Positions 46,315 to 54,774 are shown, counted from the stretch's first letter. The stretch is DNA of 64,000 bases from Pseudonocardia humida (GCF_023898865.1 NZ_JAGSOV010000019.1:1-64000), one strand, 5' to 3'. Notes: generated by a model from the sequence alone, not told the origin. Made by a program: numbers and translations.

Positions 46315-46605
46315 TCAGAAGGTGCGCGCGGTGGCGCCGGTCCCGCGGTCGGCTACACCTCGCCGGCGGGGCGGCCTCCCCCGGCCGGCCCGGCAGGGCG
46401 GCGTCAGGGCGGCGGGAACTGCGCGGGCGGGCCGTACGGCTGCTGCGGGCTCGACATGGCGGGCACCTTCCTGGCCGGTCTCGCCGGGGAGCGTGGCACC
46501 GATGGTGCAGCACGGGTCACGAACGGCGACGAAGCACCCGTGTCGCCGAACCCCCGCTACGCCGACCGGTCCTACCGCTGGCGCCGTCACCCGCTCGAGC
46601 TCCGG
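46315..46605. other. Gene-free stretch between convergent genes
   Basis: No convincing gene. On the minus strand 46404-46457 reads MSSPQQPYGPPAQFPPP and stops. It resembles the Pro/Gln-rich N-terminus of actinobacterial membrane proteins and may be a truncated remnant. Nothing else stands out. Confidence 0.4.
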
Positions 46606-47352
46606 TCACCGGACCGCGACCACGACCACGTCGTCGCCGCACTGCCACACCGGCGTGACGGTGGCGAACCCGGCCTCGCGCAGCAGGGCCGACTGCTGGC
46701 CGAGCGTCAGGTCGCTCTCCGCGCTGTGCGCCGCCCCGTCGCGGGAGCGGGCTTCCAGCAGCGGGGCCAGGTCGGCGTCGGCGAGCGCGGCGTCCCACCA
46801 CGAGCGCCAGTCCTCGTTGTCGTCCACCCCGGCCCGGGTGGCGCGGGCCGCGCGCACGTGCCGGGCCAGGTCGGTGGCGTCCGGGCCGTCGAGGGCGCGG
46901 TGGTCGGCGTCGACGAAGACGCCGCCGGGGCGCAGCCGGGCGGCGACCGCGGCGTAGAGGGCGGCCAGGTCGTCGGGGGCGAGCCAGTGCAGCGCGGTGG
47001 ACGACACCGCGGCGTCCCACGGGCCGTCGAACCCGAGCGCGTCGGGCCAGCCGGGGTCGGTGAGGTCGGCGCGCACCACCCGCACGCCGCTGCCCGCCTC
47101 GGCCAGCCCGAGCAGCAGGGGGTCGGCGTCGACCCCGACGACCTCGACGCCGGGCAGCGTCGCGGCGAGCCGCGCACCCAGCGACCCGGGCCCGCAGCCG
47201 AGGTCGACGACCAGGCCGGCGCCGCCGGAGTCGCGCAGCGCCCACCCCACGACGTCACCCACGACGCGGAACCGCTCCTCGCGGTCGGCGATGTAGCGCT
47301 CCTGCTGCGCGTCCCACCGCTGGATCCACCGCTGCGCCACCGTAGCCCGCAT
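46606..47352 (-). CDS. Class I SAM-dependent methyltransferase
   Basis: 248 residues. Motif I VVDLGCGPGSLGARLA, acidic loop VVGVDADPLLLGLA, motif post-I VVRADLTDPGW, and SSTALHWLAPDDLAALYAAVAARLRPGGVFVDADH. The pattern is of trans-aconitate/ubiquinone-type small-molecule methyltransferases; substrate unknown. ATG 47352 has GGAGG six bases upstream. It is divergent from the CGNR regulator over a shared palindrome, so it is a likely target of that regulator. Confidence 0.92.
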   Translation of the reverse strand: MRATVAQRWIQRWDAQQERYIADREERFRVVGDVVGWALRDSGGAGLVVDLGCGPGSLGARLAATLPGVEVVGVDADPLLLGLAEAGSGVRVVRADLTDPGWPDALGFDGPWDAAVSSTALHWLAPDDLAALYAAVAARLRPGGVFVDADHRALDGPDATDLARHVRAARATRAGVDDNEDWRSWWDAALADADLAPLLEARSRDGAAHSAESDLTLGQQSALLREAGFATVTPVWQCGDDVVVVAVR

Positions 47353-47362
47353 GACCCACCTC

Positions 47363-47414
47363 CGTCACTGCTGTCTAATCCGACGACAGTGACGCTAGCT
47401 GTAGCTGCTATAAC
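47363..47414. promoter_or_regulatory. Divergent operator palindrome and TATAAC -10 box
   Basis: CGTCACTGCTGTC (47363-47375) and GACGACAGTGACG (47382-47394) form 13-bp arms with two mismatches around TAATCC. TATAAC (47409-47414) lies seven bases before GTG 47422, giving a leaderless CGNR transcript. Confidence 0.55.
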
Positions 47415-47421
47415 TGGTCAA

Positions 47422-48009
47422 GTGGACTTCGACAGTCACATGAGCGATGTGGTCCGGGTGGCGGTCGCGCTCGTCAACGCGGCGACCCCGGGCGAGCGCG
47501 GCGGACGACCGGTCGAGGCGCCCACCGGTGCGGCGCTGACCGCGGCGGTCGCGGCCGCGGTCGCCCCGGTGAGCCGGCCGTCCGACGGCCCGATGACCGA
47601 CCCCGTCGCGGCCGAGCTGGCCGGCTGGGCCGCCCGCATGCGGGCCGTGGTGCAGCACGTCGACGCGGGCGACCTCGACGCCGCCTGCGCCCGGCTCAAC
47701 GAGGTGCTGCGCGACGCCGAGGCCGTGCCCACGCTGACGCGCCACGACGGCGAGGGCTGGCACCTGCACTTCCACCGGCCCGACGCCGCCACCGCCGCGG
47801 GCTGGGCGGCCGGCATGGCCACCGGACTGGCGATCGTGCTGGGCGGACCCGCCGTCGAGCGCCTCGGCCTGTGCCGGGCGCCCCGCTGCGACCGCGCCTA
47901 CCTGGACACTTCGCGCAACGGCACCCGCCGGTTCTGCTCGACGGCCTGCCAGAACCGGGTCAAGGCCGCCGCGTTCCGAGCCCGCCGGGAAACGACCCCG
48001 GCGGGGTAG
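47422..48009 (+). CDS. CGNR zinc-finger (ABATE-type) regulator
   Basis: 195 residues. An N-terminal ABATE-like stress-domain (about 5-135) is followed by a CGNR zinc finger at the C-terminus (LGLCRAPRCDRAYLDTSRNGTRRFC, STACQNRVKAAAFR). Such proteins are probable DNA-binding regulators common in actinobacteria. GTG 47422 is preceded by TATAAC and no ribosome site, so it is probably leaderless. It is divergent from the methyltransferase gene. Confidence 0.9.
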   Translation: MDFDSHMSDVVRVAVALVNAATPGERGGRPVEAPTGAALTAAVAAAVAPVSRPSDGPMTDPVAAELAGWAARMRAVVQHVDAGDLDAACARLNEVLRDAEAVPTLTRHDGEGWHLHFHRPDAATAAGWAAGMATGLAIVLGGPAVERLGLCRAPRCDRAYLDTSRNGTRRFCSTACQNRVKAAAFRARRETTPAG

Positions 48010-48013
48010 ACGC

Positions 48014-48496
48014 TCAGCCGACCGGCGGTCGGGAGGGGGCGCCGCTGCTCTCGTCCGCGCCTGCGGTGAAGAACGAGATCTTGCCGTCGGCCTCCAGCAC
48101 CGCGAGGTCGATCCGGGACAGCCGGCGGATGCCCTGTTCGCGGGCCGCGGCCAGCAGGTCGTCCACCGACAGCCGCTCCCGGTGCAGGACGTCGAACAAC
48201 GGCTCGCCGTCCTTGACGACCACGACGGGGACCCCGTGGGTGATCGGCCGGGCCTTCGACCAGCGCGCGTTGACCCAGGAGATGCCGATGGTGAGGAGCG
48301 CGAACACGCTGATCGTGAGCACGCCCGAGGTCAGCGAGTAGTCCTGCTGCGTGACCGCCTGCTGGACCATGTCGCCCATGGTCACGTAGAGGATCAGCTG
48401 GAACGTGCTCAGCTCGCCCAGCGTCGAGCGGCCGACCACCCGGGTGACCAGCCACAGGAAGCCGAACATGACCACGGCCCGGACGACGATCTCCAT
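48014..48496 (-). CDS. DUF421/YetF-family membrane protein
   Basis: 160 residues. Two or three N-terminal helices (VVRAVVMFGFLWLVTRVVG, ISVFALLTIGISWV) precede a cytoplasmic YetF-like domain with ELSTFQLILYVTMGDMVQQAV, VVVVKDGEPLFDVLHRERLSVDDLLAAAREQGIRRLSRIDLAVLEADGKISFF. Function is poorly defined. The ATG shares a base with the stop of the upstream gene (TGATG), so they form an operon. Confidence 0.92.
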   Translation of the reverse strand: MEIVVRAVVMFGFLWLVTRVVGRSTLGELSTFQLILYVTMGDMVQQAVTQQDYSLTSGVLTISVFALLTIGISWVNARWSKARPITHGVPVVVVKDGEPLFDVLHRERLSVDDLLAAAREQGIRRLSRIDLAVLEADGKISFFTAGADESSGAPSRPPVG

Positions 48497-49023
48497 CAGG
48501 GCACCAGCGCCGTCGTGAAGTCCACCGAGACCACCCGCCGCCCGTCCTCGACCACCGCGACCGTCCCGCTGGCGCCCCACTGGCTGGCCGGCTGGATGTA
48601 GGCGTCGAAGTCGATGCCGAGCGTGTCCCCCGGGGGCGGGTCGAACGTCCAGTAGACGTCCTGGGCGTCGGCGGTCTGGCTGGCCGGCTCGGGGTCCAGG
48701 CCCTGTTCCTCGTAGATGTCCAAGTACTCGCCGGTCACCGCGACCGTCACCGGGCCGTCGAACCCCCCGTCGCGGCGCAGCTCGACCGACCACGGCACGT
48801 CCAGGCCGGCGCGGGCGACCCACGCGTGGGTGACCGACAGCGTGTAGCCGCCCGCCGAGGCCGTCGTGGTGGTGGAGCGGACCCCGAACAGGCCGAGCGC
48901 ACCGGCCAGCACGATCACCAGCAGCAGCCCGACCACGGCACTGCGCGCCCGGGTGCGGCGCGGGCCGCGCTCGACCGGCCGGACGTCGGCCAGCGTCGAG
49001 TCCGAGTCCCCCGCATCGGTCAC
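48496..49023 (-). CDS. Single-span membrane protein of unknown function
   Basis: 175 residues. A charged N-terminus is followed by a helix at about 28-47 (AVVGLLLVIVLAGALGLFGV). The exported domain of about 125 residues is beta-rich (YTLSVTHAWVARAGLDVPWSVELRR, VTVAVTGEYLDIYEEQGLDPEP, VYWTFDPPPGDTLGIDFDAYIQPASQ). It is coupled to the DUF421 gene and such pairs recur in actinobacteria; I cannot assign a role. Start GTG 49023. Confidence 0.8.
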   Translation of the reverse strand: MTDAGDSDSTLADVRPVERGPRRTRARSAVVGLLLVIVLAGALGLFGVRSTTTTASAGGYTLSVTHAWVARAGLDVPWSVELRRDGGFDGPVTVAVTGEYLDIYEEQGLDPEPASQTADAQDVYWTFDPPPGDTLGIDFDAYIQPASQWGASGTVAVVEDGRRVVSVDFTTALVP

Positions 49024-49127
49024 CCCCGCTGACTACCAGAACCGGTTGCGGGCCTGCCCACGACACGCCGCGTTTCGGCGGCGACCGATCCGGGCAACTC
49101 CGCGGGAAGTCGATCGAGGAGGCCGAG

Positions 49128-49385
49128 ATGGCGAAGTCGAGCGTCAAGGACAAGAAGACCTACGAGAAGGTGAAGGAGAGCGGGGCGTCGAAGGAGAAGG
49201 CGGCCCGCATCGCCAACGCCTCGGCCGCGCAGGGGCGCAAGAAGGTGGCGAAGAAGGGCGGCAAGTCGTCGAAGTACGACGACATGAAGAAGGACGAACT
49301 GCTCGACCGCGCGAAGGAGGTCGGCATCAAGGGCCGGTCGAAGATGGGCAAGAAGGAACTCGTGAAGGCCCTGCGCGACCACTGA
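49128..49385 (+). CDS. Small Lys-rich protein with Rho-N/SAP-like domain
   Basis: 85 residues, strongly basic. The N-terminal half (KDKKTYEKVKESGASKEKAARIANA) resembles the DUF7218 group and the C-terminal half (YDDMKKDELLDRAKEVGIKGRSKMGKKELVKALRDH) is a Rho-N/SAP-like helical motif, often a nucleic-acid-binding unit. Probably a small nucleoid or stress protein. Its lysine content stands out against the arginine-rich neighbours. GAGG precedes the ATG. Confidence 0.85.
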   Translation: MAKSSVKDKKTYEKVKESGASKEKAARIANASAAQGRKKVAKKGGKSSKYDDMKKDELLDRAKEVGIKGRSKMGKKELVKALRDH

Positions 49386-49434
49386 CCGACGAGCCGCTTG
49401 ACCGGGACCCCGGTGCGGGGGGAAGGGTGGTGGT

Positions 49435-50256
49435 GTGGAGACAACCTTCCCCGTCTGCGCGACGTGCGCCGTGGAGCATGCCGAGCGCATCGACGTCTGC
49501 CGCATCTGCGCCGACGAGCGCCAGTGGGTCCCGGCCGACGGCCAGGTCTGGACGACGCTGGCGGAGCTGGCCGCCTCCGGCCGCGAGGCCCGCGTCGCCG
49601 AGCTGGAGCCCGACCTGCACGGCATCACCACCGCGCCGAGCGTCGGCATCGGCCAGACCGCCCTGCTGGTCGGCACCCCGGCGGGCAACCTGCTGTGGGA
49701 CCCGATCGGCTACCTCGACGACGGGCTCGTCGAGCAGGTCCGCGGGTTCGGCGAGGTGGTCGCGATCGCGGCCAGCCACCCGCACATGTTCGGCGTGCAG
49801 GTGGAGTGGAGCCGCGCGCTGGGCGGTCCGCCGGTCCTGGTCGCCGAGGCCGACCGGGAGTGGATCGCCCGCCCCGACCCGGTGATCCGCACCTGGTCGG
49901 GCCGCACCGAGATCGCCCCCGGGCTGGCGCTGGTGCAGATCGGCGGGCACTTCCCGGGCAGCGCCGTCGCGCACTGGGCGGCCGGCGCGGGCGGCAAGGG
50001 CGTGCTGCTGGCCGGCGACACCATCATGGCCTGCCCCGACCGCACGTGGGTGTCGTTCCAGCGCAGCTACCCCAACCGCATCCCGCTCTCCGCCGCGGTC
50101 GTCGACCGGGTGGCCAAGGCGGTCGAGGGGCTGGAGTTCGACCGGCTCTACAGCAACTTCGGCAACCAGGTCCCGACCGACGCCCACGCGGCCGTGCGCC
50201 GCTCGGCCGACCGGTACATCGGTTGGGTCCGCGGCGACTTCGACCACCTCACCTGA
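49435..50256 (+). CDS. MBL-fold metallo-hydrolase with N-terminal zinc ribbon
   Basis: 273 residues. An N-terminal CATC/CRIC pair forms a putative zinc ribbon (CATCAVEHAERIDVCRICADE). The metallo-beta-lactamase-like domain follows: LLVGTPAGNLLWDPIGY, VAIAASHPHMFG (reduced HxH motif), VQIGGHFPGSAVAHW and GVLLAGDTIMA. The family hydrolyses unknown substrates and some metal ligands are non-standard. GTG 49435 follows GGAAGG. Ends at a family-C palindrome. Confidence 0.85.
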   Translation: METTFPVCATCAVEHAERIDVCRICADERQWVPADGQVWTTLAELAASGREARVAELEPDLHGITTAPSVGIGQTALLVGTPAGNLLWDPIGYLDDGLVEQVRGFGEVVAIAASHPHMFGVQVEWSRALGGPPVLVAEADREWIARPDPVIRTWSGRTEIAPGLALVQIGGHFPGSAVAHWAAGAGGKGVLLAGDTIMACPDRTWVSFQRSYPNRIPLSAAVVDRVAKAVEGLEFDRLYSNFGNQVPTDAHAAVRRSADRYIGWVRGDFDHLT

Positions 50257-50270
50257 CCCCGGCCCCCACC

Positions 50271-50333
50271 CGTCGATAACGAAGTTGTCGTCGTTTGGAC
50301 CGGTCCAAAACGACGACAGCTTCGTTCTCGACG
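50271..50333. repeat. 63-bp palindrome (repeat family C), copy 1
   Basis: Near-perfect inverted repeat centred on GGACCGGTCC (50297-50306), with outer arms CGTCGATAACGAAG and CTTCGTTCTCGACG and inner GTCGTCGTTT/AAAACGACGAC. It lies between convergent genes. The same architecture recurs at 51157-51217. Confidence 0.88.
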
Positions 50334-50347
50334 GGTGGAGGGTCGGG

Positions 50348-51106
50348 TCAGCGGGCCGTGTAGCCGCCGTCGATGACGAGTTCGGCGCCGGTGACCCAGC
50401 GGGCCTCGTCGGAGGCCAGGTAGACCACGCCCCAGGCGATGTCGTCGGGGCGGCCGACGCCGCCGAGGGGGTGCAGCGGGTCGAGCCGGGCCCGGGCGTC
50501 GGGCTCGGAGAGCCCGGCGCGGTCGGTGGAGGCGCGGACCATCTCGGTCCACACGTAACCCGGGTGGATCGAGTTGACCCGGATGCGGTCCGGGGCGTAG
50601 GCGAGGGCGTCGGTCTTGGTCATCGCCCGCACCGCCCCCTTCGACGCGTGGTAGGCCGGGATGCCGCCGCTGCCGACCAGGCCGAAGATCGACGAGATGT
50701 TGACGACGCTGCCCTCGCCCGCCGCGCGCAGGTGCGGGACGGCGTGCTTGGTGCACAGGAACACCGCGGTGCTGTTCACCGCCATCACCCGCTCCCAGTC
50801 GGCCAGCGCCAGCTCGTGCGACGGCCCGGCGGCGCCGGTGATCCCGGCGTTGTTGACCAGCACGTCGAGCCGGCCGTGCGCGGCCACGGCAGCGCCGATC
50901 GCGGCCTCGACGTCGGCCTCGCGGGTGACGTCGCAGGCGTGGAAGGTCGCGCCCGGCAGGGCCGCCGCGACCCGCCGGCCGCCGTCGGCGTCGACATCGA
51001 GGACGGCGACGGTGGCGCCCTCCTCGGTCATCCGGGTGGCGATGGCCTCGCCGAGGCCGTTGGCCCCGCCGGTGACGATCGCGGTCTTCGCGTCCAGCCG
51101 CCCCAT
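50348..51106 (-). CDS. Short-chain dehydrogenase/reductase
   Basis: 252 residues. TGGANGLGEAIA cofactor motif, CDVTREADV, NNAGITGAAGPS, catalytic Ser in NISSIFG, YHASK and the C-terminal VTGAELVIDGGYTA are all present. A classical NAD(P)-dependent oxidoreductase; substrate unknown. ATG 51106 has GGAGG upstream. The TetR gene upstream faces the same way, with a family-C palindrome between, so transcription is probably separate but possibly co-regulated. Confidence 0.93.
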   Translation of the reverse strand: MGRLDAKTAIVTGGANGLGEAIATRMTEEGATVAVLDVDADGGRRVAAALPGATFHACDVTREADVEAAIGAAVAAHGRLDVLVNNAGITGAAGPSHELALADWERVMAVNSTAVFLCTKHAVPHLRAAGEGSVVNISSIFGLVGSGGIPAYHASKGAVRAMTKTDALAYAPDRIRVNSIHPGYVWTEMVRASTDRAGLSEPDARARLDPLHPLGGVGRPDDIAWGVVYLASDEARWVTGAELVIDGGYTAR

Positions 51107-51156
51107 GTGGTCCTCCCCGTGCCACCGATGATCACCCCAACCTGCCCCACCACCCT

Positions 51157-51217
51157 GTCGAGAACGACGCTGTTGTCGTGTGGACCGGTCCAAAACGACG
51201 ACGAGTTCGTTCTCGAC
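51157..51217. repeat. 61-bp palindrome (repeat family C), copy 2
   Basis: Arms GTCGAGAACGACG and CGTTCTCGAC around the same centre GGACCGGTCC and AAAACGACGACG as copy 1, less than 1 kb away. It follows the TetR gene and precedes the SDR gene. Confidence 0.88.
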
Positions 51218-51233
51218 GGGTGGGTGGCGGCGG

Positions 51234-51866
51234 CTAGGGCAGGTGCGGGGGCCAGGCCGCGTCGACCGAGCGGGCGCACCGTGCGGGGTCGTCGCCGGCG
51301 TCGACGAACAGCGCCTTCGCGATCCGCGGCCACTGGGCCAGCAGCACCTCCCGCGGCAGCACCCCGGTCAGCACCAGCGTCGTCAGCCCGTGCCCGCTGG
51401 CCCAGTAGCGGAGCGCCAGCTGCTCCGGGTCGCAGTCCGGGGCGAACCGGCCGGCGGCGCGGGCCCGCTCCGCGGCCGCGACGAGCGCGGCGAGACCGCC
51501 GTCGGCGACCGAGCGGTCGTCGAGGTCGGCGGCCTCGTCGAACATCGCCCGGTAGAGGTGCGGGTGGGCGACGGCGTTGGCCACGTAGGCCGCGCCGAGC
51601 GCGACGACGTCGTGCACGGGGTCGTCGGTCGGCGCCACGGTGGCCAGCCGGGCGGCCAGCCGCTCGAAGCCCTCCTGCCGCACGGCGCGCCACAGCCCGG
51701 GCATGCCGCCGAAGTGCGTGTACACGGCCATCGTCGAGGCCCCCGTCCCGGCGACGACCGAGCGCAGGGTCACCGGTTCGCGGCGGGCCAGCATCGTCGC
51801 GGCGCGCTCGACCAGCGCGGCGCGCACCTCGGGCGGGGCGGTCTTCGGCACTTGCCCAGGATACAT
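51234..51866 (-). CDS. TetR-family transcriptional regulator
   Basis: 210 residues. The HTH is compact (LVERAATMLARREPVTLRSVVAGTGASTMAVYTHFGGMPGLW). The C-terminal domain is of the TetR_C_13 or WHG type (ALGAAYVANAVAHPHLYRAMFDE). Start ATG 51866 overlaps an operator-like palindrome. It is divergent from the RidA-like gene and probably represses itself and that gene. Confidence 0.92.
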   Translation of the reverse strand: MYPGQVPKTAPPEVRAALVERAATMLARREPVTLRSVVAGTGASTMAVYTHFGGMPGLWRAVRQEGFERLAARLATVAPTDDPVHDVVALGAAYVANAVAHPHLYRAMFDEAADLDDRSVADGGLAALVAAAERARAAGRFAPDCDPEQLALRYWASGHGLTTLVLTGVLPREVLLAQWPRIAKALFVDAGDDPARCARSVDAAWPPHLP

Positions 51867-51900
51867 AGCAGTGCTATAACTTGCGATACATAGCGTTGAT
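51861..51900. promoter_or_regulatory. Divergent TetR operator region
   Basis: A perfect palindrome ATAGCA-G-TGCTAT (51865-51877) and a direct repeat ATACATAGC (51861-51869 and 51886-51894) lie between the TetR gene and the RidA-like gene. The palindrome covers the TetR start codon. Confidence 0.65.
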
Positions 51901-51921
51901 ATGTCTCCAGAGGAGGACCCC

Positions 51922-52343
51922 GTGCCCGTCGAGTTCCTGAACCCGCCGTCGCTTCCCCAGCCCGAGCACTACCGCCAGGTCGCCGTGGCCACCGGCTCGC
52001 GCACCGTCTACCTGGCCGGCCCGGTCGCCCGCACCGCCGACGGCACGCCCGGCGGTCCCGGCGCCCTGGCCGCGCCGGGCGGGCAGGCCGCCCGGAACGG
52101 CGCTACCTGAACGTCGCGGCCGCGTTGGAGGCCGTCGGCGGCAGCTTCGCCGACGTGGCCAAGCTGACCGTGTACGTCGTGGACTGGTCGCCCGACAAGC
52201 TGCCCGCGCTCGGCGCGGGCGTCGGCCGCGCCGCCGAGCGGCTGGGCCTCGACCCGACCCGGCCGATCACCCTGATCGGCGTGGCCGGGCTGGGCGAGCC
52301 CGACCTGCTCGTCGAGGTCGACGCGGTCGCCGTGCTGCCCTGA
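51922..52343 (+). pseudogene. RidA-family deaminase gene with one frameshift
   Basis: Two frames make one RidA/YjgF protein: PVEFLNPPSLPQPEHYRQVAVATGSRTVYLAGPVARTADGTPGGPG, then LNVAAALEAVGGSFADVAKLTVYVVDWSPDKLPAL...PDLLVEVDAVAVLP. The join is near 52094, where CCCGGAACGG needs one more G to read ARERRYLNV. RidA proteins hydrolyse reactive enamines or imines. GTG 51922 has AGGAGG upstream. Either a true frameshift or a homopolymer sequencing error. Confidence 0.85.
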
Positions 52344-52415
52344 CGGCCTTGCCGATCACGCCCGCCTGGCGCAGGCTCGGCGGGACGGTGCGGGCTCCGA
52401 CGAGGGAGTGATCGG

Positions 52416-53477
52416 GTGAGGGTCGAGACGCAGCTGCCCCTGGGCAAGGTCGATCCGGGGCTGCGGCCCGCCGACACGACGGTCGACATGCGCTCCTTCG
52501 GCCGCCAGGCCCAGCTCGTCGAGCAGCTCGGCTTCGACGGCCTGGCCCTCACCGAGACCAAGGAGGACCCGGTCGTCGCGCTCGCCGTCGCCGCCGACCG
52601 CACCGAGCGGATCCGGCTCACCACGGCCGTCGTCATCGCCTTCCCCCGCAGCCCGACGGCGCTCGCGCTGACCGCGTGGACGATGTCGCGGCTGTCCGGC
52701 GGGCGGTTCACCCTCGGCCTGGGCACGCAGGTCAAGGGGCACATCGAGCGCCGGTACGGGATGGCGTGGTCGGCGCCGGGCCCCTGGATCAAGGAGTACG
52801 TGCAGGCGGTGCGGGCGGTCTGGCGCACCTGGCAGGAGGGCGTGCCGCTCGACCACCACGGCGAGCACTACGACCTGACGCTGATGAACCCGCTGTTCGA
52901 CCCCGGCCCGATCGAGCACCCCGACATCCCCGTGCACCTGGCCGCGGTCCGACCGGGGATGGCCCGGATCGGCGGGGAGGTCGCCGACGGCGTGCGGCCG
53001 CACCCGATCTGCACCCGCGCCTACCTGGAGGAGGTGCTGCGCCCCGCCGTCGACCGCGGGGCCGCCGCGGCCGGGCGCGACCCGGGCGCGATCGAGGTGG
53101 TGGCCAGCCCGCTGATCGTCACCGCGGCCACCGAGGGCGAGTTGGAGAAGCGGGTCAGCGACGTGCGCGCACGCATCTCGTTCTACGCCTCCACGCGCAC
53201 CTACCGCCCGGTCTTCGCCCACCACGGCTGGGACGACGTCGCCGAGGAGCTGTCGACGCTGTCGCGCGCGCAGCGGTGGGCCGAGATGGAGCGCCTGGTC
53301 AGCGACGACATGGTGCGGACCATCGCGGTCGTCGGCACCCACGACGAGATCGCCGAACGGGTCTGGCGGCGCTACGAGGGCGTGTGCTCGGCGGTGGAGT
53401 TCAGCCTCCCGGTCGCCGGCCCGGCCGACCACGAACGGCTGGCCGCGGAGGTCGCCGCGATCCGGCGCGGCTTCTGA
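52416..53477 (+). CDS. F420-dependent LLM-class oxidoreductase
   Basis: 353 residues; luciferase-like TIM barrel of the actinobacterial F420 group (TIGR03617-like). Features: FGRQAQLVEQLGFDGLALTETKEDP, IRLTTAVVIAFPRSPTALALTAWTMSRLSGGRFTLGLGTQVKGHIERRYGM and the C-terminal VGTHDEIAERVWRRYEG. It would use F420 (or FMN) to oxidise or reduce an unknown substrate. GTG 52416 follows GGGAG. Confidence 0.92.
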   Translation: MRVETQLPLGKVDPGLRPADTTVDMRSFGRQAQLVEQLGFDGLALTETKEDPVVALAVAADRTERIRLTTAVVIAFPRSPTALALTAWTMSRLSGGRFTLGLGTQVKGHIERRYGMAWSAPGPWIKEYVQAVRAVWRTWQEGVPLDHHGEHYDLTLMNPLFDPGPIEHPDIPVHLAAVRPGMARIGGEVADGVRPHPICTRAYLEEVLRPAVDRGAAAAGRDPGAIEVVASPLIVTAATEGELEKRVSDVRARISFYASTRTYRPVFAHHGWDDVAEELSTLSRAQRWAEMERLVSDDMVRTIAVVGTHDEIAERVWRRYEGVCSAVEFSLPVAGPADHERLAAEVAAIRRGF

Positions 53478-53526
53478 GCGACCGGAGCAGCCGGTTGATC
53501 CGTCCGGCAGCGGGTAGCTCACGCCC

Positions 53527-53850
53527 ATGGCTGACGACGACGTGCGGGCCGAGTTCGACGACGCCGTGAACATGACCGCGGGCGAGCTGGAGAAGTGGCT
53601 CGACACCGACGAGTCGAAGGCGGCCGGGCAGCACGAGGACGGCGGCGAGTCGACCGGGCACGCGTCCGGCCGGCGCATCGTCGAGCTGCTCCGCACGAAG
53701 AAGGCCGACCTCACCGACGACGACCGCGCCCACATGCGCAAGGTCGTCGGCTACGTGCACCGCCACCTCGCCCAGCGCCCGAAGGGCGACGTCGAGGACA
53801 CCACGTGGCGGCACTCCCTGATGAACTGGGGCCACGACCCGCTCACGTGA
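53527..53850 (+). CDS. DUF3140 protein
   Basis: 107 residues, acidic and helical. Family signature: FDDAVNMTAGELEKWLDTDESKAAGQ, SGRRIVELLRTKKADLTDDDRAHMRKVVGYVHRHLAQRP and TTWRHSLMNWGHDP. The family is small and uncharacterised, sometimes thought to bind DNA. The last 8 bases overlap the end of the convergent methyltransferase gene. Confidence 0.93.
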   Translation: MADDDVRAEFDDAVNMTAGELEKWLDTDESKAAGQHEDGGESTGHASGRRIVELLRTKKADLTDDDRAHMRKVVGYVHRHLAQRPKGDVEDTTWRHSLMNWGHDPLT

Positions 53851-54433
53851 GCGAGCGCAGGGCCAGCAGCTCCCCCTTGCCGACGCCGATCGTGGTCGTG
53901 ACGAGCGCCGGGTCGGCCTCCACCAGCTCGCGCAGCAGCGCGATCTCCTCCGGGTGCGAGGTGGCGTTGTCGGCCACCAGCACCCCGCCCGGGCGCAGCA
54001 CCCGCGACGGGTGCGGCCACCACCCCGGGTACTCGGTGCGCTCCGCGTCGAGGAACAGCAGGTCGAGCTCGCCGTCGCCGTAGCCGGCCAGCGCCGCGCC
54101 GCCGTCCTCGACCCGGAAGGACACCAGGTCGGAGAGCCCCGCGCGCTCGACGCTGCGCCGGGCGTGCTCCTGGACGGTGGCGTCGGTGTCGATGGTGACG
54201 ACGCGGCCGCCGGTGGCGCGGGCGGCGGCGGCCAGCCACAGCGTCGACACCCCCCGCGACGTGCCGATCTCGACGATCGTCGTGGCGTGCAGGCTCTGCA
54301 CGAGGAACCAGAGGAAGCGCCCGGCGTCGGGCTCCAGGACGCGCCACCGGTCGAGCCGGTCGGCCTGGCGCGCGTCGTGCTCCTCCGCGGCCCGGGTCAG
54401 GTCGTCGATGATCTGCTGCACCGTGGGGTCCAC
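53843..54433 (-). CDS. Class I O-methyltransferase-like protein (OMT_3 type)
   Basis: 196 residues. VQSLHATTIVEIGTSRGVSTLWLAAAARATGGRVVTIDTD is motif I and the acidic loop; LDLLFLDAERTEYPGWWPHPSRVLRPGGVLVADNATSHPEE resembles caffeoyl-CoA-type O-methyltransferases with metal-binding acidic residues. The substrate is not known. GTG 54433 gives the family length. Overlaps DUF3140 by 8 bases tail to tail. Confidence 0.92.
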   Translation of the reverse strand: MDPTVQQIIDDLTRAAEEHDARQADRLDRWRVLEPDAGRFLWFLVQSLHATTIVEIGTSRGVSTLWLAAAARATGGRVVTIDTDATVQEHARRSVERAGLSDLVSFRVEDGGAALAGYGDGELDLLFLDAERTEYPGWWPHPSRVLRPGGVLVADNATSHPEEIALLRELVEADPALVTTTIGVGKGELLALRSLT

Positions 54434-54458
54434 GGGCGGATCATCCCACCGGCCGCGT

Positions 54459-54665
54459 TCAGCCGTCCCCCTTCGACCGGCGCTCCAGCTCGTCGAGCTG
54501 CTCGCGGACGTCCTCGATGCGCCGGCGCAACTGCCCGCTGGGCAGGCGGACGGCAGGGCGGAGGACACCGCCGGTCGAGAGGACGCTCAGGTCGTCCGCG
54601 AGCGTCGGCTGGACGTGCCGGGCCAGGGCGTTGCGGGGCAGGGCGGGCGCGACGAGGAGCGGCAC
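54459..54665 (-). CDS. Small hypothetical protein
   Basis: About 68 residues from GTG 54665. The C-terminal half is a charged amphipathic helix (LRRRIEDVREQLDELERRSKGDG) that could form a coiled coil; the N-terminal part is PALPRNALARHVQPTLADDLSVLSTGG. No family recognised. The open frame extends to 54782 with non-coding-like sequence. Coding status is tentative. Confidence 0.4.
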   Translation of the reverse strand: MPLLVAPALPRNALARHVQPTLADDLSVLSTGGVLRPAVRLPSGQLRRRIEDVREQLDELERRSKGDG

Positions 54666-54774
54666 CGGCCCGATCCTGCCCGACGCGGCGGGGGGAAATC
54701 CGCTGGTCGCGTGTCGAGGGCTTCGGCTAGCCTCGCGTCGCTCGTTCCGGTTCCCGTCCCGAGAAGGCGATGCC

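Noticed and set aside
46404..46457. 17-codon ORF MSSPQQPYGPPAQFPPP as a gene
   Set aside because: It looks like the beginning of a Pro-rich protein but stops immediately and has no further support.
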